64,000 bases of DNA from Sclerodactyla briareus (Eukaryota > Echinodermata > Holothuroidea > Dendrochirotida > Sclerodactylidae): positions 1-64,000 of the forward strand of contig JAODTK010005544.1 in NCBI GenBank assembly GCA_026419785.1, given 5' to 3'. This document shows, piece by piece, positions 12,417 through 24,705 of this stretch. The notes below the pieces were generated by a model, which worked only from the letters and a program-made list of their open reading frames with translations, had not been told where the DNA came from and ran no database searches. The position numbers were made by a program, and so were the translations under genes. How positions within the stretch are numbered: position 1 is the first letter of the stretch; each line of letters starts with the position of its first letter.

Positions 12417-12437
12417 ATACGATATACGGTATCGTAT
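12417..12437. other. short hairpin ATACGATA/TATCGTAT
   Basis: ATACGATA (12417-12424) and TATCGTAT (12430-12437) are reverse complements with a 5-nt loop, located between the two CRE palindromes. Confidence 0.5.
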
Positions 12438-12539
12438 ATACTTGCAATTCAAATTCGTACGTCGTGTTGTAACGTGCTGTGAGGGTTTGAAGCGAAGGGC
12501 ACTGTCGTTTGGTAGCAACTGTCAACGGCGCTTTTTGCA

Positions 12540-12547
12540 TGACGTCA
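12540..12547. promoter_or_regulatory. CRE palindrome TGACGTCA (second)
   Basis: Second exact TGACGTCA, sharing GCATGACGTCACAA with the first. Flanking text such as TTATTCGC...GTTG.GAGACA also recurs at 12315 and 12676, so the two sites probably sit in a degenerate direct repeat of about 170-360 bp. Confidence 0.4.
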
Positions 12548-13209
12548 CAACGAATAACTGTCTTAGTGCAATACAGTATTAACACGGTATATCGTCACTA
12601 TGGCATGTCTATGCAACGGTCCAATATATCGTCGAACGATATTCTGCTGTAATATACAGCAAACGGAATCATCCATTATTCGCTGGGTGTTGAGACACGA
12701 TATTGCCTGTTTGTATGTTAATAACACATAACGGGAGCTTGGACTAAAAATTTAGGAATTAAAATACGAAATACCTTTTCTTTCATCCGCGTATGTTTCA
12801 AAGCAACCTGTTGCCATCTCAAGTGTTAGTTAAAACTTCCACAAGCAAACAACCCCCGTCTATTATACTCGAGTGTTGCTACGATAATGCCTCTTTAACA
12901 GTTTCTACCACATGTCCAATGTTTTTCGAACCATCAACGTTCGAGGCAGAGAGGGGAGGGGGAAAATACCCATCCCCATTTTATGGAAAATTCGGGCAAG
13001 AATTAACTGACCAGAAATAGCAAAATTTGTCAGAGAAAAGACAGAAGTCCGTCAACCTGAGGACCCGAGTTTTAAAATCACTGCCGAGAGGGGTGTGAAT
13101 GAAAAACCCGCGGGATAGATTCAAGTTTTAAGATTCTTTCAAGTTTATTTACCCACTCGCAGCTGTTTACAACATACGATCGGTTAGGTTGTATTATGTA
13201 TTATATCTA

Positions 13210-13280
13210 TTATATATATATATATATATATATATCTATATATATATATATTATATATATATATATATATATTTATATAT
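13210..13280. repeat. (TA)n microsatellite
   Basis: About 70 bp of nearly pure TA dinucleotide with two TATCTATA or TTATA interruptions. Confidence 0.95.
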
Positions 13281-14860
13281 CGTATTCGGATATGCGTTCG
13301 TTAGGATCGTCCGTGAGTACAATGCTGTTGCGCGTCCCCGATTGGAATTGTGATAGGTAGAGCTTGTTGAATAGTAATTGAAATTTATATATTTAAACAA
13401 AAACTCCTAATGAGCCAGTTCGGAGTTACAGTTGTAATGAGATGATTACGGATATATTATTGGATGCAAAGATCATGAGGGAACACGGCAGTTCGACGTT
13501 GAACCTGCAGTGTACAGAACGAACTTTGAAGCATTCTGCCGATGAATTACGGATCCTGCCAACACAAAATTTACGAGTCCCCACACCCCCCCATACCTTG
13601 AATTCAATAACATTTGTAAACAGGGACATGAATTGGTTGGTTTTCAAATAGTGGTGACAGTTTAAAAATAAGTTGTACCGATATTGCTATGGGGATATTT
13701 TTGAATTCTAATTATTGCCCCGAACTGTCCAGTGGTGAGCATGCGCAACTCACAAACTAGAAATGGCTGATTGAAAGTCGTTATAGGTTCAAGTTGTGAT
13801 AACTAGTATTATTGAACAGGCTCGCAGCATCACAAATGTGCATTGAATATGTGGCACCGTATATGACACACTTTTGCAACATGAACATGCCATTGAGAAT
13901 AGTTCGATTCGTACGTCCCCACGGAGAAGACATAGTTCAAATAAGGAAGCAACAAGACACAAGTTATGAAGAGTTAGGAGTGCATTCTTGGCAATAATCC
14001 TCATCCGAGTTATGATATAACCATCAGTTTTGGGCATCTATAGCCCTGGTAGTTTAGTATTTACATGCATAGCCCAAGCTCATTTGTATGGTCATTGTTA
14101 GGGGGGGGGGGGGGGTTGTCACGGATCATATCATCATAGTCATCATGGTCGGAAACTTATAGGCCCTCGTGTTGATACTTTGTAACTTCCAATCAGTGGC
14201 AATGCTTGAATTCTAGTAGGCCGCATTGTACACCAAAAGGATTGAGGCGGCGACTATACATTGCACAACTATTTGAATTAAAGGGTTTTAAAAAAAACCA
14301 AGCTATAATGAGACTGCGTTTGTTACTGCCACGCCAACGGCCACCGGAATTGTACATCTCCAATTAGAGTACAGTGGGTTCCTGGACTCTCTACTAACTG
14401 CAGTCTGCATGGTACAACATGGTCACATTGGCGCATTTCACTAACTGACGAGGGAAGGGTTTGGAGGCTGGGTTTCGGACCATATCTCGAGAGAAAGGGT
14501 GGGGAAGTGGCGTGCTCCTTCGAACCATGGGCGTCAAACAGGTGGCGGGGGACGGGGGGGGGCCGGCGGCATGGTCCCGACGTTCAAAGGGTGGGGATAT
14601 TATATCGTTGTCCGGCCCCCCCCCCTCCCACACTTTTTCGGACAGATAATAAAAAACATAATAGGGCCATGACAGATTTTGTATCACTCTAAACTGATTC
14701 AATTTTTGTCTAACAAACAATAAATCGCGTGAAAATGGGCTTAAGTCAATAATTACAGGAAGTGCGGACCCCAGGTGAAGATCGGACCGACTTAGGCCGA
14801 AGTCGAAGATTACCCATGTTTCATACCGAGTCCTCGGATTTTAAATCGAATAGCCAAACG
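13281..14860. other. no gene recognised; contains G15 run
   Basis: A run of 15 G lies at 14101-14115, and G/C runs surround 14555-14630. ORFs on both strands (for example 13442-13651 +, 14394-14720 -) lack recognisable motifs and overlap one another. Confidence 0.5.
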
Positions 14861-15865
14861 TGGAATACATTTTCAAGTGTTTCTCGCGCAATGGCGCTTT
14901 TCTTACAGGCGTTGTAAATATGCGAGGTTGGATGTGCGAATCATTTTCGTTCACTCGAATAATTTCAGAAGCCTTGTGGGCAGAATGCCCCTTCCCCCAT
15001 TTTTCCGAAGATGAAAAAATTCGGGCGAAAATTCGTCGAAAATTTGGGAAGGGAAAATGGCAAAGTGGAAAAAATATGCTGAATTTTGCAGACTTTTCGG
15101 TAAAATGCCCCGCCGGGGACATGCCAAAAAATTAATGCGCTTCGCGCGCGCTGGTACTCCAAATGGACTGACCTGTAAAATTCGGGCACAAATTTTCTGC
15201 TCCAAAATGGGAATGGCCCGTACCCCCCTTCGATCCCAAGGAGTGACCGTTCGTTGACCCCTGGATCCACGAAAACAAAGCCAGAGTAGAAAAGGTTTTA
15301 TAAAAAATACCAATGTGTGCTAGTCGGTTGTGAATCTCTTTAGTATGCACAATGACAATTTTTTATATGTCGTTCACTCAAATCACACATGTAGAGGTAG
15401 AGAAGTGCCGGTTCCGGCGATCTGGAGGGTAGGAAAATCTGAACTTTTCTTGCTACGCTTCGCGCCAACCGATGGTTTTGGCGCTACGCTTAGATGCGTC
15501 ATTTGCATTCGAGTTGCCCCCCCCCGCACTTTTCAAAAACGGATCGACCCCCCTGATCGTCGAAATCAAATTTGCAGAAGGTCTTTTCGACGGCCCCACG
15601 GTACCGTGCGCACAGGGCGTTGTCACCACAAACCAAATAGTCCTTGTCAAGACTAGCTGAATCATCGATCATCGATCAGCAAACGTCGAACGTGTATAGC
15701 GCGCGACAACGACTCCACTACCGACATCGACATCGACTGTGGAGAGCCACACCACTGATGCAATATAAAACAACTGGAGGGTGTTATACGCGTTAAGACC
15801 AGGGCGAAAAAGACCACCAACCAACCTGCGGCAGCAACAGCCTGAAAGGGGGCAAGCTTCGATTT
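14861..15865. repeat. repeat-like segment carrying CGC-rich words
   Basis: GCGCTTCGCGCGCGC is at 15137-15151, GCTACGCTTCGCGCCAACC at 15452-15470, and GGCGCTACGCTTAG at about 15480-15493. The same words recur at about ten more places between 23.5 and 30.6 kb. The AATTCGGGCGAAAATTCGTCG-like text around 15020 resembles that near 23765-23800. ORFs on both strands over 14841-15350 are mutual shadows and have no recognised domain. Confidence 0.5.
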
Positions 15866-16330
15866 TTCAACATGTTATTGGGTTCCGTTGCGCACTATTG
15901 CGGCGGCCCCTACAGAAACTGCTTATAATTACCATAACAAGAAAACACTACATGCTACAACGAGTTATATATTTCTAACGATAGGTGTGAAATATTATTT
16001 GGTTTGCAACACAGTTTTATCGAGCAGTTTTGGAACTGCATGGACCATCTATCGACATAAAATAAACGTTTTTTTCATAATATAAGGAGAGAGTCACGTT
16101 GATTACTCTGTGAATAAACTTTCAACAAGTTTCTCAGGCGAAAGACCCCCGAGGTCGTTTCCTCGATTATAGACAGATTATGAAAGGATTGGTCCACTAC
16201 TCGGAATGACTTTGTATCCAGAAAATGTAAGGTAGGTATAGTTCCGCACGTTTTGCGTTTTTTTTTTTAAGTATATTTCGTTATAATTGTTGAGTGTTCG
16301 ATTGACACGTGTTGCGGGGCGGATCCAGAG
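15866..16330 (+). repeat. repeat X, copy 1 (most diverged, 5' portion)
   Basis: Blocks shared with 27905-28640 are TTCCGTTGCGCACTATTGCG, AAACTGCTTATAATTACCATAACAA (in part), GGTCCACTACTCGGAATGA, and GTGTTCGATTGACACGTG near 16300. Orientation is the same as in the 28 kb copy. It is non-coding. Confidence 0.65.
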
Positions 16331-17094
16331 GGGTTGTAGCAGGAGTGGCGACGGGGCGTGTGTGAATTAGGATAAGAAGGGAAGGGAGAGAAGAAAAAAG
16401 AAAGGAGATGGGATAGAATTATGTAACGGCTACGATTAAGAGGTTCGAGCCGAGCGTATGTTTTTTGTAGGGCGTGGAGTGGAGGGGGTGTGATCAAGGT
16501 CGGAAAAATTTCCCCCCCCCCCCCCACCCCCTCCCCCAAATAGGCTGTGGCATTAGTGGGTCGCATAAAAAAAATTAGAGAATCCCGTCCATATCCTTAG
16601 TGAGGTTGATTCGACCATGTGTGTAGAATAACCGTTTATTGTCAGTTTGGAATTGTTCTTTTTATTAATGGTATTCATTCCACAGAGGCACAACCCAAAC
16701 TTCGAATCCCCTGGACGATGATAACGACGAACACCGCGATGGCAATCAGCCTGAGCATACCGGCCGTATAAGCTACGTGACACTTTGCCACGTACACTAT
16801 TATGCACAGAGACAAGATGCGCTGCAACTAGGCCTATTAACTATACTACTATATGTACGTAGACCACTAATTGGGTAGTATAGGTACCGTACCTACGTAG
16901 AAACCGCCGGGTATGTTGCTGGTGATGAGTGTCAGCAGAGACAATGAGCTGCAGAATGAGAAGTTCTTGAGTAAATACTAAACAAGAGGCAATCCCCGGA
17001 GGTGCAGGAATCTCATCGCAAATGTGGAACTATTATTTTGTTTCTACTTGATACATCTTCGCGAGTTGCAAATGGACAAAAATTTATCAAAATA
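16331..17094. other. no gene recognised; contains C14 run
   Basis: Purine-rich stretch 16375-16410 and a 14-C run at 16512-16525. The ORFs at 16267-16566 and 16553-16807 (-) are low-complexity or unrecognised. Confidence 0.5.
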
Positions 17095-18545
17095 TGTATG
17101 AAAAACAGCCATTTTCCCAAAAAATATTCATATTCATGGAAAGTTTCAGTTAATTTACAGCATAAATGCTGGGAAACCCTTTGTTTTGATACATTGTGCC
17201 TGCTTCTGAAATTGGAATCATTCCGTCCTCCCAATTTCTGAATTACCAAAAACTGAACAGATTTTCAGAAATTCTCAAATTTGGCCAAAAATCTATTCCC
17301 CCCCCCCAAAAAAAAAATTGACATTTTTTGTAATTTGGGGCTGATTGCATGGGAAAAGTTTTATTTGTGCCTTTTTACATTGCTACAAAGTTTGAAATCA
17401 TTCAGCCATTGGAATAAGGGAAATCGTAAAAAATAGTGAAAGACTTATAAAAATGAGAAAATTGCCCAAAATTTGTCTTTTGCTTCCTAAATTCCCCAAT
17501 TTTGATAGTTTCCGTCTAATTTTGAGAGCAATTATGTGGTTGTGACTATTCAAGCGTGTGCGAAATTCACTCTTGTTCGCCACTCCAAATGGAGATATTT
17601 GCGAAAAAAACATGAAAAATCTGACGGACACGCAAACGCACACACACACACACACACGCAAACACACAAACTGACACTTCTGCGAGAGCACCTCATTGCT
17701 GGATGACCCGGCACCCATGGGTACCCCACCAACGGGTACCCTCAGTGGATAGTTCCCAACCACCACTATGGTAACCATAGCAACAATTTCTATGGCAGCA
17801 ACAGTAAATATAGGTGAAATGGCAGAAACTGACGAAAAAAACAAAAAAAAATATCTCATCCGGACCTTCGGGACCGATGAGAGAATAATGTACACCCGGT
17901 AGGTAAGTTGATTATTGTTCTAATTTATAGGCCTAGGAACAGATGAGGTCTATTGACCAATCTTACAAATGATATGGGGGTGGGGGGGGGGGGGGGTGGG
18001 GGCGTAAAATGGCGGTTGGAATTGGGACATCAGTGAACTCCAGGACCCGACCACTTTCTCGGAACCTGGAGTTTAAGTTCAACGTACTTATTGCAATATC
18101 CCGTAACGAACTCCAGTAACCCCCAGGAAATCCACTGCATTACTTCGGCCATCGCAACTGTAAGTGAAGTGTGCAGCACCTATAGCGGGAAACGTTCCCC
18201 TGAAATTTCGGAACCGGATAGTTGCTTTGTAATGCGCCACTGATACAACTCCACCATACGAGACACAGATCCCATTAACATGGATTACTCTCATATTCTG
18301 TTTTTTCATATAAAGACAAAATACGTTCCTAAACATCTTTATTCATAACCTGAGGTATGTATCGATTCATAAAGTGATGGGCATTTTTCAGGTAGCCCAA
18401 GTTTTAACACTCAACATGAACTTGACTGGCTATCGTTGTTAACCATGCACCCTTCATTGCTTAAAGTAATATGATAACGGGAGAGTCTGTTCTTACAAAG
18501 ACTCTTTCGAAAAGGATTACCGTTTCGTGCTTACTTTTTTTTTCA
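17095..18545. repeat. dispersed repeat R1, copy 2
   Basis: Direct-orientation copy of 1-1425, including the CA microsatellite (17639-17658), the CCCATGGGTACC near-palindrome (about 17713-17740), a long G run (17976-18000) and the ATAAAGACAAAATACG word near 18310. Similarity ends at the poly-T at about 18537, as in copy 1. The start lies at or before 17095. Copies differ by many one-base indels. Confidence 0.8.
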
Positions 18546-19254
18546 AATTTGAAAAAATGAACATATAGCGTCAAGCAAACTATGAGGTAATAGGAGTTTG
18601 AATCAAACGAACGTTTCTGAAATTTCTACAGCATTTTTTGCAAAAAAATCCGAAATTTATATTGATGGCTGTCACCATCTCGTTAAAACTTTCAAAATAT
18701 TGCAGCTCTTGATTCAGGTATTAACGGGCATAGCGGTAACAGAGGGATGGGGGGGGGGTAGGGGGGCAGAGAAGGGCAGCCTCCCCCCCCAGCAACGACC
18801 ACGGGTCGTATGATAGGTGGAAACGAAGGAATAGGCCTAAATAAAGATCGGAGAATGAACGAAGGAGTGTATGGAATACAGCTGCTACGGAAGCGGAAGG
18901 GTAACTACTACACTCCTACTAGAGGTCGGTTTCTTCAGCAGCGATGAGGTCCGTAAATATCAGAATGATGATTTAGCCCCTGTAAGGGGCGCACATCGAG
19001 TTTGAAACCACCAACACCTGCAAGCAATATTATAACACCACTGTTACATTTGCTATACTTCGACAATTAATTGAAGCAGGCCCACACACAAAATAACAAC
19101 GCTGTCAAGAAATGTTTTAGCTCACCAAAAAGCTTTGTATAGTAATTCCTATTTATCCACCCTCCCCGAAAATACAAGAAAAGAAAATCTAGTATTTATC
19201 GGGAAAATCTATATCCCCCCCCCCCCCCCTCCCCTCCCCAGTTAGTAAGATTCG
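18546..19254. other. no gene recognised; G and C runs
   Basis: G runs at about 18750-18765 and a 15-C run at 19215-19229. The ORF at 18598-18813 ends in low-complexity sequence and has no recognised domain. Confidence 0.5.
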
Positions 19255-19990
19255 CCACCATGCATTGTTGTTCCAGATTATGACTTATGAGTGAAGAGTC
19301 AGGGGACCTACATTGTTTGTTCAAAGTTCAATAATCACGGAATATTAGGGCCTCGGGGTCTTATCTCCCATCTGGTTTATAAGGTGATCGGACTCTGTGA
19401 TTAAGCAATTTAAAATATGTCCTGAAGTTAAACCATATGCCAGGGCCGTCACCGGGAAACTTGTCCCATGAGCATAACTTTTCAACAGTTATTCGCTCAT
19501 AATTGGCCTTGAATGACCTGTGTCGACATGACGACATGACTGTACTACAACAAGGGGTACACGCCAATCGAACACTTTTTTGTCACATGTCAAATAATAA
19601 ATCACCTATCGCAAAATAGAATCCCAAACCTATCGCTACGTATTTTTCCTGGTTACAAAACTAATACCCTTCGAAAAGTGGACTAGTCCGTTCGTGACGC
19701 GTATACTGGTAAAACGATCTCCGGGTATATCGTACCCAGGGAACTGATTGAAAATATATTCAATTTTTATCAAATAACAATAAACTAGATAGTATTTCCA
19801 TACAAAATACTTCATGTTGACGATAACATCAAAGATTGTCGAAAGGCTTCGAGAAGAATGATAATCAAAATATACAGTAATATATTTCACCAGATTAGAA
19901 ATATATATAATGAGTGCACACTAATGCTTGTTATGGCAATTTATAAGCAGTTTTTGAAGGGTCCTCGCAAATAGTGCGATACGGAAACCA
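19255..19990 (-). repeat. repeat X, copy 2 (reverse orientation)
   Basis: Reverse complement matches 27905-28640 along ~735 bp. Shared blocks are GCACTATTTGCGAGGACC, AAACTGCTTATAAATTGCCA, CGAACGGACTAGTCCACTTT, AAGTGTTCGATTGGCGTGTA, CGACACAGGTCATTCAAGG and TTGGAACAACAATG-like text. No terminal inverted repeats or target duplications were obvious, and no ORF is shared between copies. Its class is unknown (possibly a SINE or a non-autonomous DNA element). Confidence 0.8.
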
Positions 19991-20149
19991 GGATTGCTGG
20001 AAAGGTGAGGGTGTCGGGTCTCATCAATGCGGATTTGCTTTGATGCTCAGTCGTGTGTTGGTGCATTGTTGCAGTAGTTGTTGGTGGGGGCCGGGCCGGG
20101 CGGGGTATGGCGACCTGGGGGAGCCGAGGGCTGACTTTGGTCGGTCGTG

Positions 20150-21300
20150 TCAAGAATATAAACAGTGTATTTATCCGTTGTTTTATTACGTTTCTTCGGT
20201 TTATTTGCCTGACAATTGTTTTTTTGTGCGTCTTTTCGAATTTGTATTTCCCTGATTTGAAAGGGAAGGACGGAGTTTGTTTCGCGGCAAACTGTCTTAT
20301 TGCGACAACCAGATGGGGGATTAGGTCTGGATAATTTGCAGAATAAAATGAAGGCGTTGTTAGACGGTTCTTTCCATTCTTTTTTGGGGAGGAGAGTCCA
20401 TAAAGTTAATTTCCTGGCTTGATATCTCGTAGATGGACGTTTCAATTACCACTCCTGGTCCAAACTTCGTCCGCTTGCCTAAGTTTTATCACCAGCGTAT
20501 TATTTGGCGTGATTCAGTATTTCTGCCTCGTATTTCAGATGCCGGCTCGGCTTTGTTCGAAAATGTAATATTTGCGTGGACGTTGTGATTCTATCAGTTG
20601 CGTTCAACCACCCGGGTGGTGTTGAAGAGTCCCGTCGCGACTAGCCCTCAGTCTGGAGGATGGCAGCGCACTCACTTTTGAGCAGTGCGCTAAAGTCTTT
20701 CAGCTGGAGGCTGGCGCGCACGGGGCTCTTCCAATACACGCCAAGTTACGTCGCCTTTTGTTCTCAAGTAGAGACAATTGACTATGTGTTTTGGGAATGT
20801 CCTTTCTTATATGATACTCTCAGTAGTGTTAATGATGTTACGTTCGTGGAGGAACGGTAATGTTTTTCATTGTTCTTGTATGGGGTCCCATGCCCAGACT
20901 GCACAGAAACTGTTGGGCTTGGGCTGGTTTATATTCTGTACTGTTAAAGATGCTATATGAAAAGGTGGTATTTATTTACCAGAGAGAAAGTACCATAATA
21001 ATGTTTTCGTTAGTAAAGTTATGAACGACATCAGGACTCGTATTTTAATTGATTACAAGAGATGGTCAATGGTTGAGTTCAAGAATATTTGGGTTGATTC
21101 AAGTCCGTTATGTTCATTTTCTAATGATGGGCGTTCATAATAAATGGTAACGTTTAGATTGTTTGTTGTCAATACTGTTTTATCTCTGTAAATAATAAGT
21201 GTATTTACAGGAGGGGAAACCTTGCCTTGTATAAATAATGTCCGGCCATGTAAATGATAAAATGTACATTGCTTATATGTGACGAGAAAAAAGTTTGAAT
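20150..21300 (+). mobile_element. LINE ORF2 C-terminal and 3' fragment
   Basis: Same family as 1580-3830. Shared features are a YPLFYYVSSVYLPDN-like block (20165-20215), the conserved TIDYVFWECPFL segment (about 20775-20812), the WFIFCTVKDAIW block (20925-20960), and a 3' tail with TACAGGAGGGGAAACCTTGC (21208-21227) that is also present, inverted, at 28705-28720. The text around 20655-20755 (GCAGTGCGCTAAAGTCTTTC) recurs at 29755-29800. Frameshifts make it a pseudogene. Confidence 0.8.
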
Positions 21301-21569
21301 TCACTGAAAAAAACAATAATGAGAAGCTATGCGGAGGAGGAAAGGTATAGTAGACACAAGCATTAGATAATTCGTGATGAATTGCTTGATCCGCCACTCA
21401 CAATCCATCTATCCAGGCTGATCCTTTTTTGGGGTTTTCAAATTCATGGACCAGGTTGAGGGATGTTTTATTTGAGGAAAAAGGGCAGGAACGGAAAAAT
21501 CCTAATGAGGAGATCCTGGAGCCACAAAATCCCAAAAGAAGAGAAGACACCCAGAGCTTAAAGAAGGGC
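21301..21569. other. no feature recognised
   Basis: Unassigned sequence between two LINE fragments of different families. Confidence 0.4.
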
Positions 21570-21905
21570 GCCCACGGTTATGAAAAATAAATCAGATGTT
21601 CTGAATGCATTCATCACTCGTAGACCGACAACATCTTCAGGAAGGTCATTCCAATCATAAATAAACGTCTCTGGGAGAAGAAATATTCCGAATGTTCAAT
21701 TTACAGCGTTTACCACGAGCTTGAGCAATGACACCTATCGGTGGTAACTTTAGAAAACTCAATAAAATAGTGGAAGGAAAGGCCCTCGAAACCTTGAACA
21801 ATTTTAAAAACCTGAATCAAATCACCTCGAATTCGTCTCAGCTCCATGTTGAACATGATGGACACATTACTTGTTGGCCAATAGTCGAAGGGTTATTAAG
21901 GTGGG
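21570..21905 (-). mobile_element. CR1/Jockey-like LINE, ORF2 C-terminal fragment
   Basis: The reverse strand reads, across frame changes, LRRIRGDLIQVFKIVQGF, then KRCKLNIRNISSPRDV, then WNDLPEDVVGLRVMNAF. These match the R-GD--Q-FKI---, N-R---F--R and WN-LP--VV----NAFK landmarks at the end of CR1/L2/Jockey-type reverse transcriptase proteins. This is a different LINE family from the one at 1.6 kb. At least two frameshifts are present. Confidence 0.8.
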
Positions 21906-21924
21906 CCAAATGAAGGGGCACAGC

Positions 21925-22330
21925 AGGGACAAGCGTCGTACGGGGTATTCAGAAATTGATGTCAAAGGTCATGATTGAGGCATATTGAGCTTTTCTGTAA
22001 AAACTGCGAAATAGGAAGAAGGTTCTCCTACAGATCAGGTTGGGGATTATCCATCATACTCGATCAGTGTGTCATCATGGAATAGTACTACCTATCGGGT
22101 TTCCTGGAGTTAATGTCCAAAGGTCATTGAAGTAGAATATTGAGGTATTGAGTGAAAAATTGCAAAACTTGGCGAAATGCTTCTCCTTCCTTCGGGATGG
22201 ATTACCATATACTCGTCAGTATTATCATCGACTATGGTGGCCTACGAGATATTCAAGGATTTAGTTAAGGTCAGAATACATTACAGGGGAGTGTTGAACT
22301 GTTTAGAAAAAAATATTAATAAAAATATAA
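21925..22330 (-). repeat. repeat R2, two to three tandem units (reverse orientation)
   Basis: Units of about 150-175 bp carry, on the reverse strand, a TGACCTTTGA(C/A) word, a poly-T-adjacent core and GAGTATGATGGTAATCCA-like text (here GGATTACCATATACTCGTCA at about 22199, forward). The same unit occurs forward at 22905-23325, 24540-24705 and 27655-27762. Confidence 0.65.
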
Positions 22331-22904
22331 AAAAAATGTGAACCCCCTGCCTCGATTATCATTTGCGCACTAGTCGAGAAGAGAAGGCGAGTTATCGCCG
22401 GTGCTCATCCACGATCAATATGAACAGGGTGGTGCTAATCCACGATCAATACGGCCCGTTCCTCGATGAGCCTTGATTCCTGAACCCGTAGAAATCAAAT
22501 CAAATCTATCTAAGCAGAGCGCCACCACGGGTCGGTGCGTAGCGTCTAGGAAACGAGGGGGTTCGATATCCACAAACAACAAGAAATTTCATTTTCTGGA
22601 ATGCTGGGTACAAACTGAGCGAAACCGACCCCTAATTCCAGAACACACCTTATGCACGATAGCTATGCATTGCTCATAATTTTTAATTTTGAGAAAAATG
22701 TGATGCTCCTCATTGGAGGAAATGCGTTTTGCATTTTCTCACAATGGCTCTTCATGCCCTTCACACGATGTCTCTTCAATGACTGCTGTAGGGATCGAAA
22801 ACAGAAACACCTCACTAACACATTCCAGGCAAGTCACATTCCAGAAAACTATGCGACCACTTTAGGTCCTGAAAACACTGACCACGATATTAATCCAACC
22901 AAAT
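22331..22904. other. no gene recognised
   Basis: The segment 22385-22430 (GTTATCGCCG...GCTCAT.CACGATCAA) resembles 46346-46386, suggesting a further dispersed repeat. The ORF at 22652-22981 has no recognisable domain. Confidence 0.45.
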
Positions 22905-23325
22905 CAGTAGTAGGAATTTTTTTTGGTGGGCATATATATTTTTTTCATAATAGCTCATTATGCCCCTCCAATGTCTTTTGACCTCAAATTCCTGAATTAA
23001 CCCAGAGGTCCACTAGTCATAAAATACCGACCGATTATGATGGTAATCCATCCATCTGGAGGGAAGGAAGCGTTTCGCAGTTTTTTTTTTTTTTTTTTTT
23101 TTTTTTTTATCTAACAGCTCAACATCCCCTTTAATGTCCTTTGACCTTAAATCCCCGAATACCCCGTAGGCACTACTAGTCCATGGTAATACTGACCGAG
23201 TATGATGGTAATCCATCCCAATATGTGCATGTGGAATGAGAAGCATCTTGCAGATTTCTTTTTACTAATACCTCAATATCCTACTTCAATGACCTTTGTC
23301 ATTAAATCCCCGAAGACCCCATAGG
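22905..23325 (+). repeat. repeat R2, about three tandem units
   Basis: CCGATTATGATGGTAATCC (23030) and CCGAGTATGATGGTAATCC (23197) recur about 167 bp apart. Each is followed by a T-rich tract and a CTTTGACCT(C/T)AAAT word (22977, 23131) or its variant (23291). One T tract has expanded to T28 at 23081-23108. Confidence 0.75.
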
Positions 23326-24539
23326 CATGGGAGTTCGCAAGGGGGTGGGGGAAGGGGGAACTTTCCCCCTGGAAAATCAAACATGTGAAAAAATTAGGCT
23401 TGAAAAACCACATTAAGGCTTTGAAAAAAAAATCAAAATTGCAGACATGAAATTCCTGCTGCATGGTGGGTACATGCAGCTTGAAACACTCAGCAACTGC
23501 CATCTGGAGGTAAAAATGAATAGAGATAAATTTAGATTAACAAATCTAAAGCTCAAAATTTTCTGGTACGTTTCGCGCCAACCCTTCAGTTGCAATCTTC
23601 AACCATCCCTCAGTTACGAATCTTAGCTATATAGCATGCAAGATATTCACTAATATGAAGCCTGTGGTAATCCGCAAAATCAGTATTTAGTCGGCACTTG
23701 GCAAGGATACACCCCGCAATAAGGTGACGAGGCGAGGGGAAATTTCCCCGAATTATTCGAACAATTCGTGCAAAATATGACAAAAATTCGTGCGAAAATT
23801 TCAGTAGAAAATGTGAGAGAAATTTCCGAAATGTCTGCGCACTGGCCTTTTTTTTCCCTGTGCATTCATTACGATTCGGCAATTTTTTTCATGCCTCCAA
23901 ATCGAAATAGCCCCGTATGCCTACGACCCATGTAATAGTCGGGCGACCCATCTGCGCATGATGCCCACGTCTCTTCCAGGTCTTGCCACAAACTGACGCT
24001 TACCCTTGGCGCTTTGCCCGTAGAGCGGACGGCATACATACCGTAGTACCGACATTCACATCTCTTGCACAGGTAATTGGGCGATAGGCAACAGCCAAGA
24101 ATTTATAGTAAATATGTTCGTTCTCACAAGTGTTACAGGCGACTGCTACATTCCTTCGGTTTCTGAAATACAATGCGCTTCTGAGCTTCAAAATTGTCCA
24201 GCGTCTTCATGTAAAGAATACGTAGCGAGTTAGCATCGTGCCTACTTTGCGAAAAGCTCTTGCAACTACCTGTAGGAGGGCTTCTTATCTTTTCACGACG
24301 TTGTTTCCATCTTTTATTTTTAAATGAGAACATGAGTTCCATGGTCAATGATGGAATAGGGTCGCGTTTCAGCCATCTTGTCAAAACCTAAAATCTAAAA
24401 CCTAAAATTGTTTTGTACGCTACGCGCCAACCTATAGTGGCGCTACGTTTAGATGGTGTATATGAGTTCAATCGGCCGGATTGATTCTCTTGGGTCCCCC
24501 CCCACCCCCCTCCATGCAGAATTCTTTTGCGGACGCCTA
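23326..24539. other. no gene recognised; CGC-word repeats
   Basis: TACGTTTCGCGCCAACCC at 23567-23584 and TACGCTACGCGCCAACC...GGCGCTACGTTTAG at 24416-24454 belong to the scattered CGC-word family. Two overlapping - strand ORFs (24384-24133 and 24191-24000) contain a CNTC residue pair but no full zinc-binding motif; I do not assign a gene. Confidence 0.45.
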
Positions 24540-24705
24540 AGTACATAGGAGAACTATCCATGATACACACTGATCGAGTAGGATGATAATCCACAACTGG
24601 TTTGTAGGAGAAAGCCTTTTTCAATATTTTTGTTTCCATAATAGTTCAATATGCTATTTGGTGACCTTGACCTTATATGTTCTGAATACCCTAGTTCATG
24701 ATGAC
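24540..24705 (+). repeat. repeat R2, single unit with DR0-like TGACCTTGACCT
   Basis: CTGATCGAGTAGGATGATAATCC (24560 region) and the TTTCCATAATAGTTCAATATG block mark the unit. TGACCTTGACCT at 24662-24673 is a perfect direct repeat of the nuclear-receptor half-site TGACCT without spacer. Confidence 0.65.

Noticed and set aside
16442-16451. GGTTCGAGCC, a tRNA B-box-like word
   Set aside because: No A-box at a suitable distance and no cloverleaf pairing around it.
20047-20445. 132-codon - strand ORF
   Set aside because: It is the antisense of the + strand LINE fragment.
24000-24384. Two - strand ORFs with a CNTC pair as a zinc-finger gene
   Set aside because: A second Cys/His pair at a proper distance is missing, and the frames overlap out of register.
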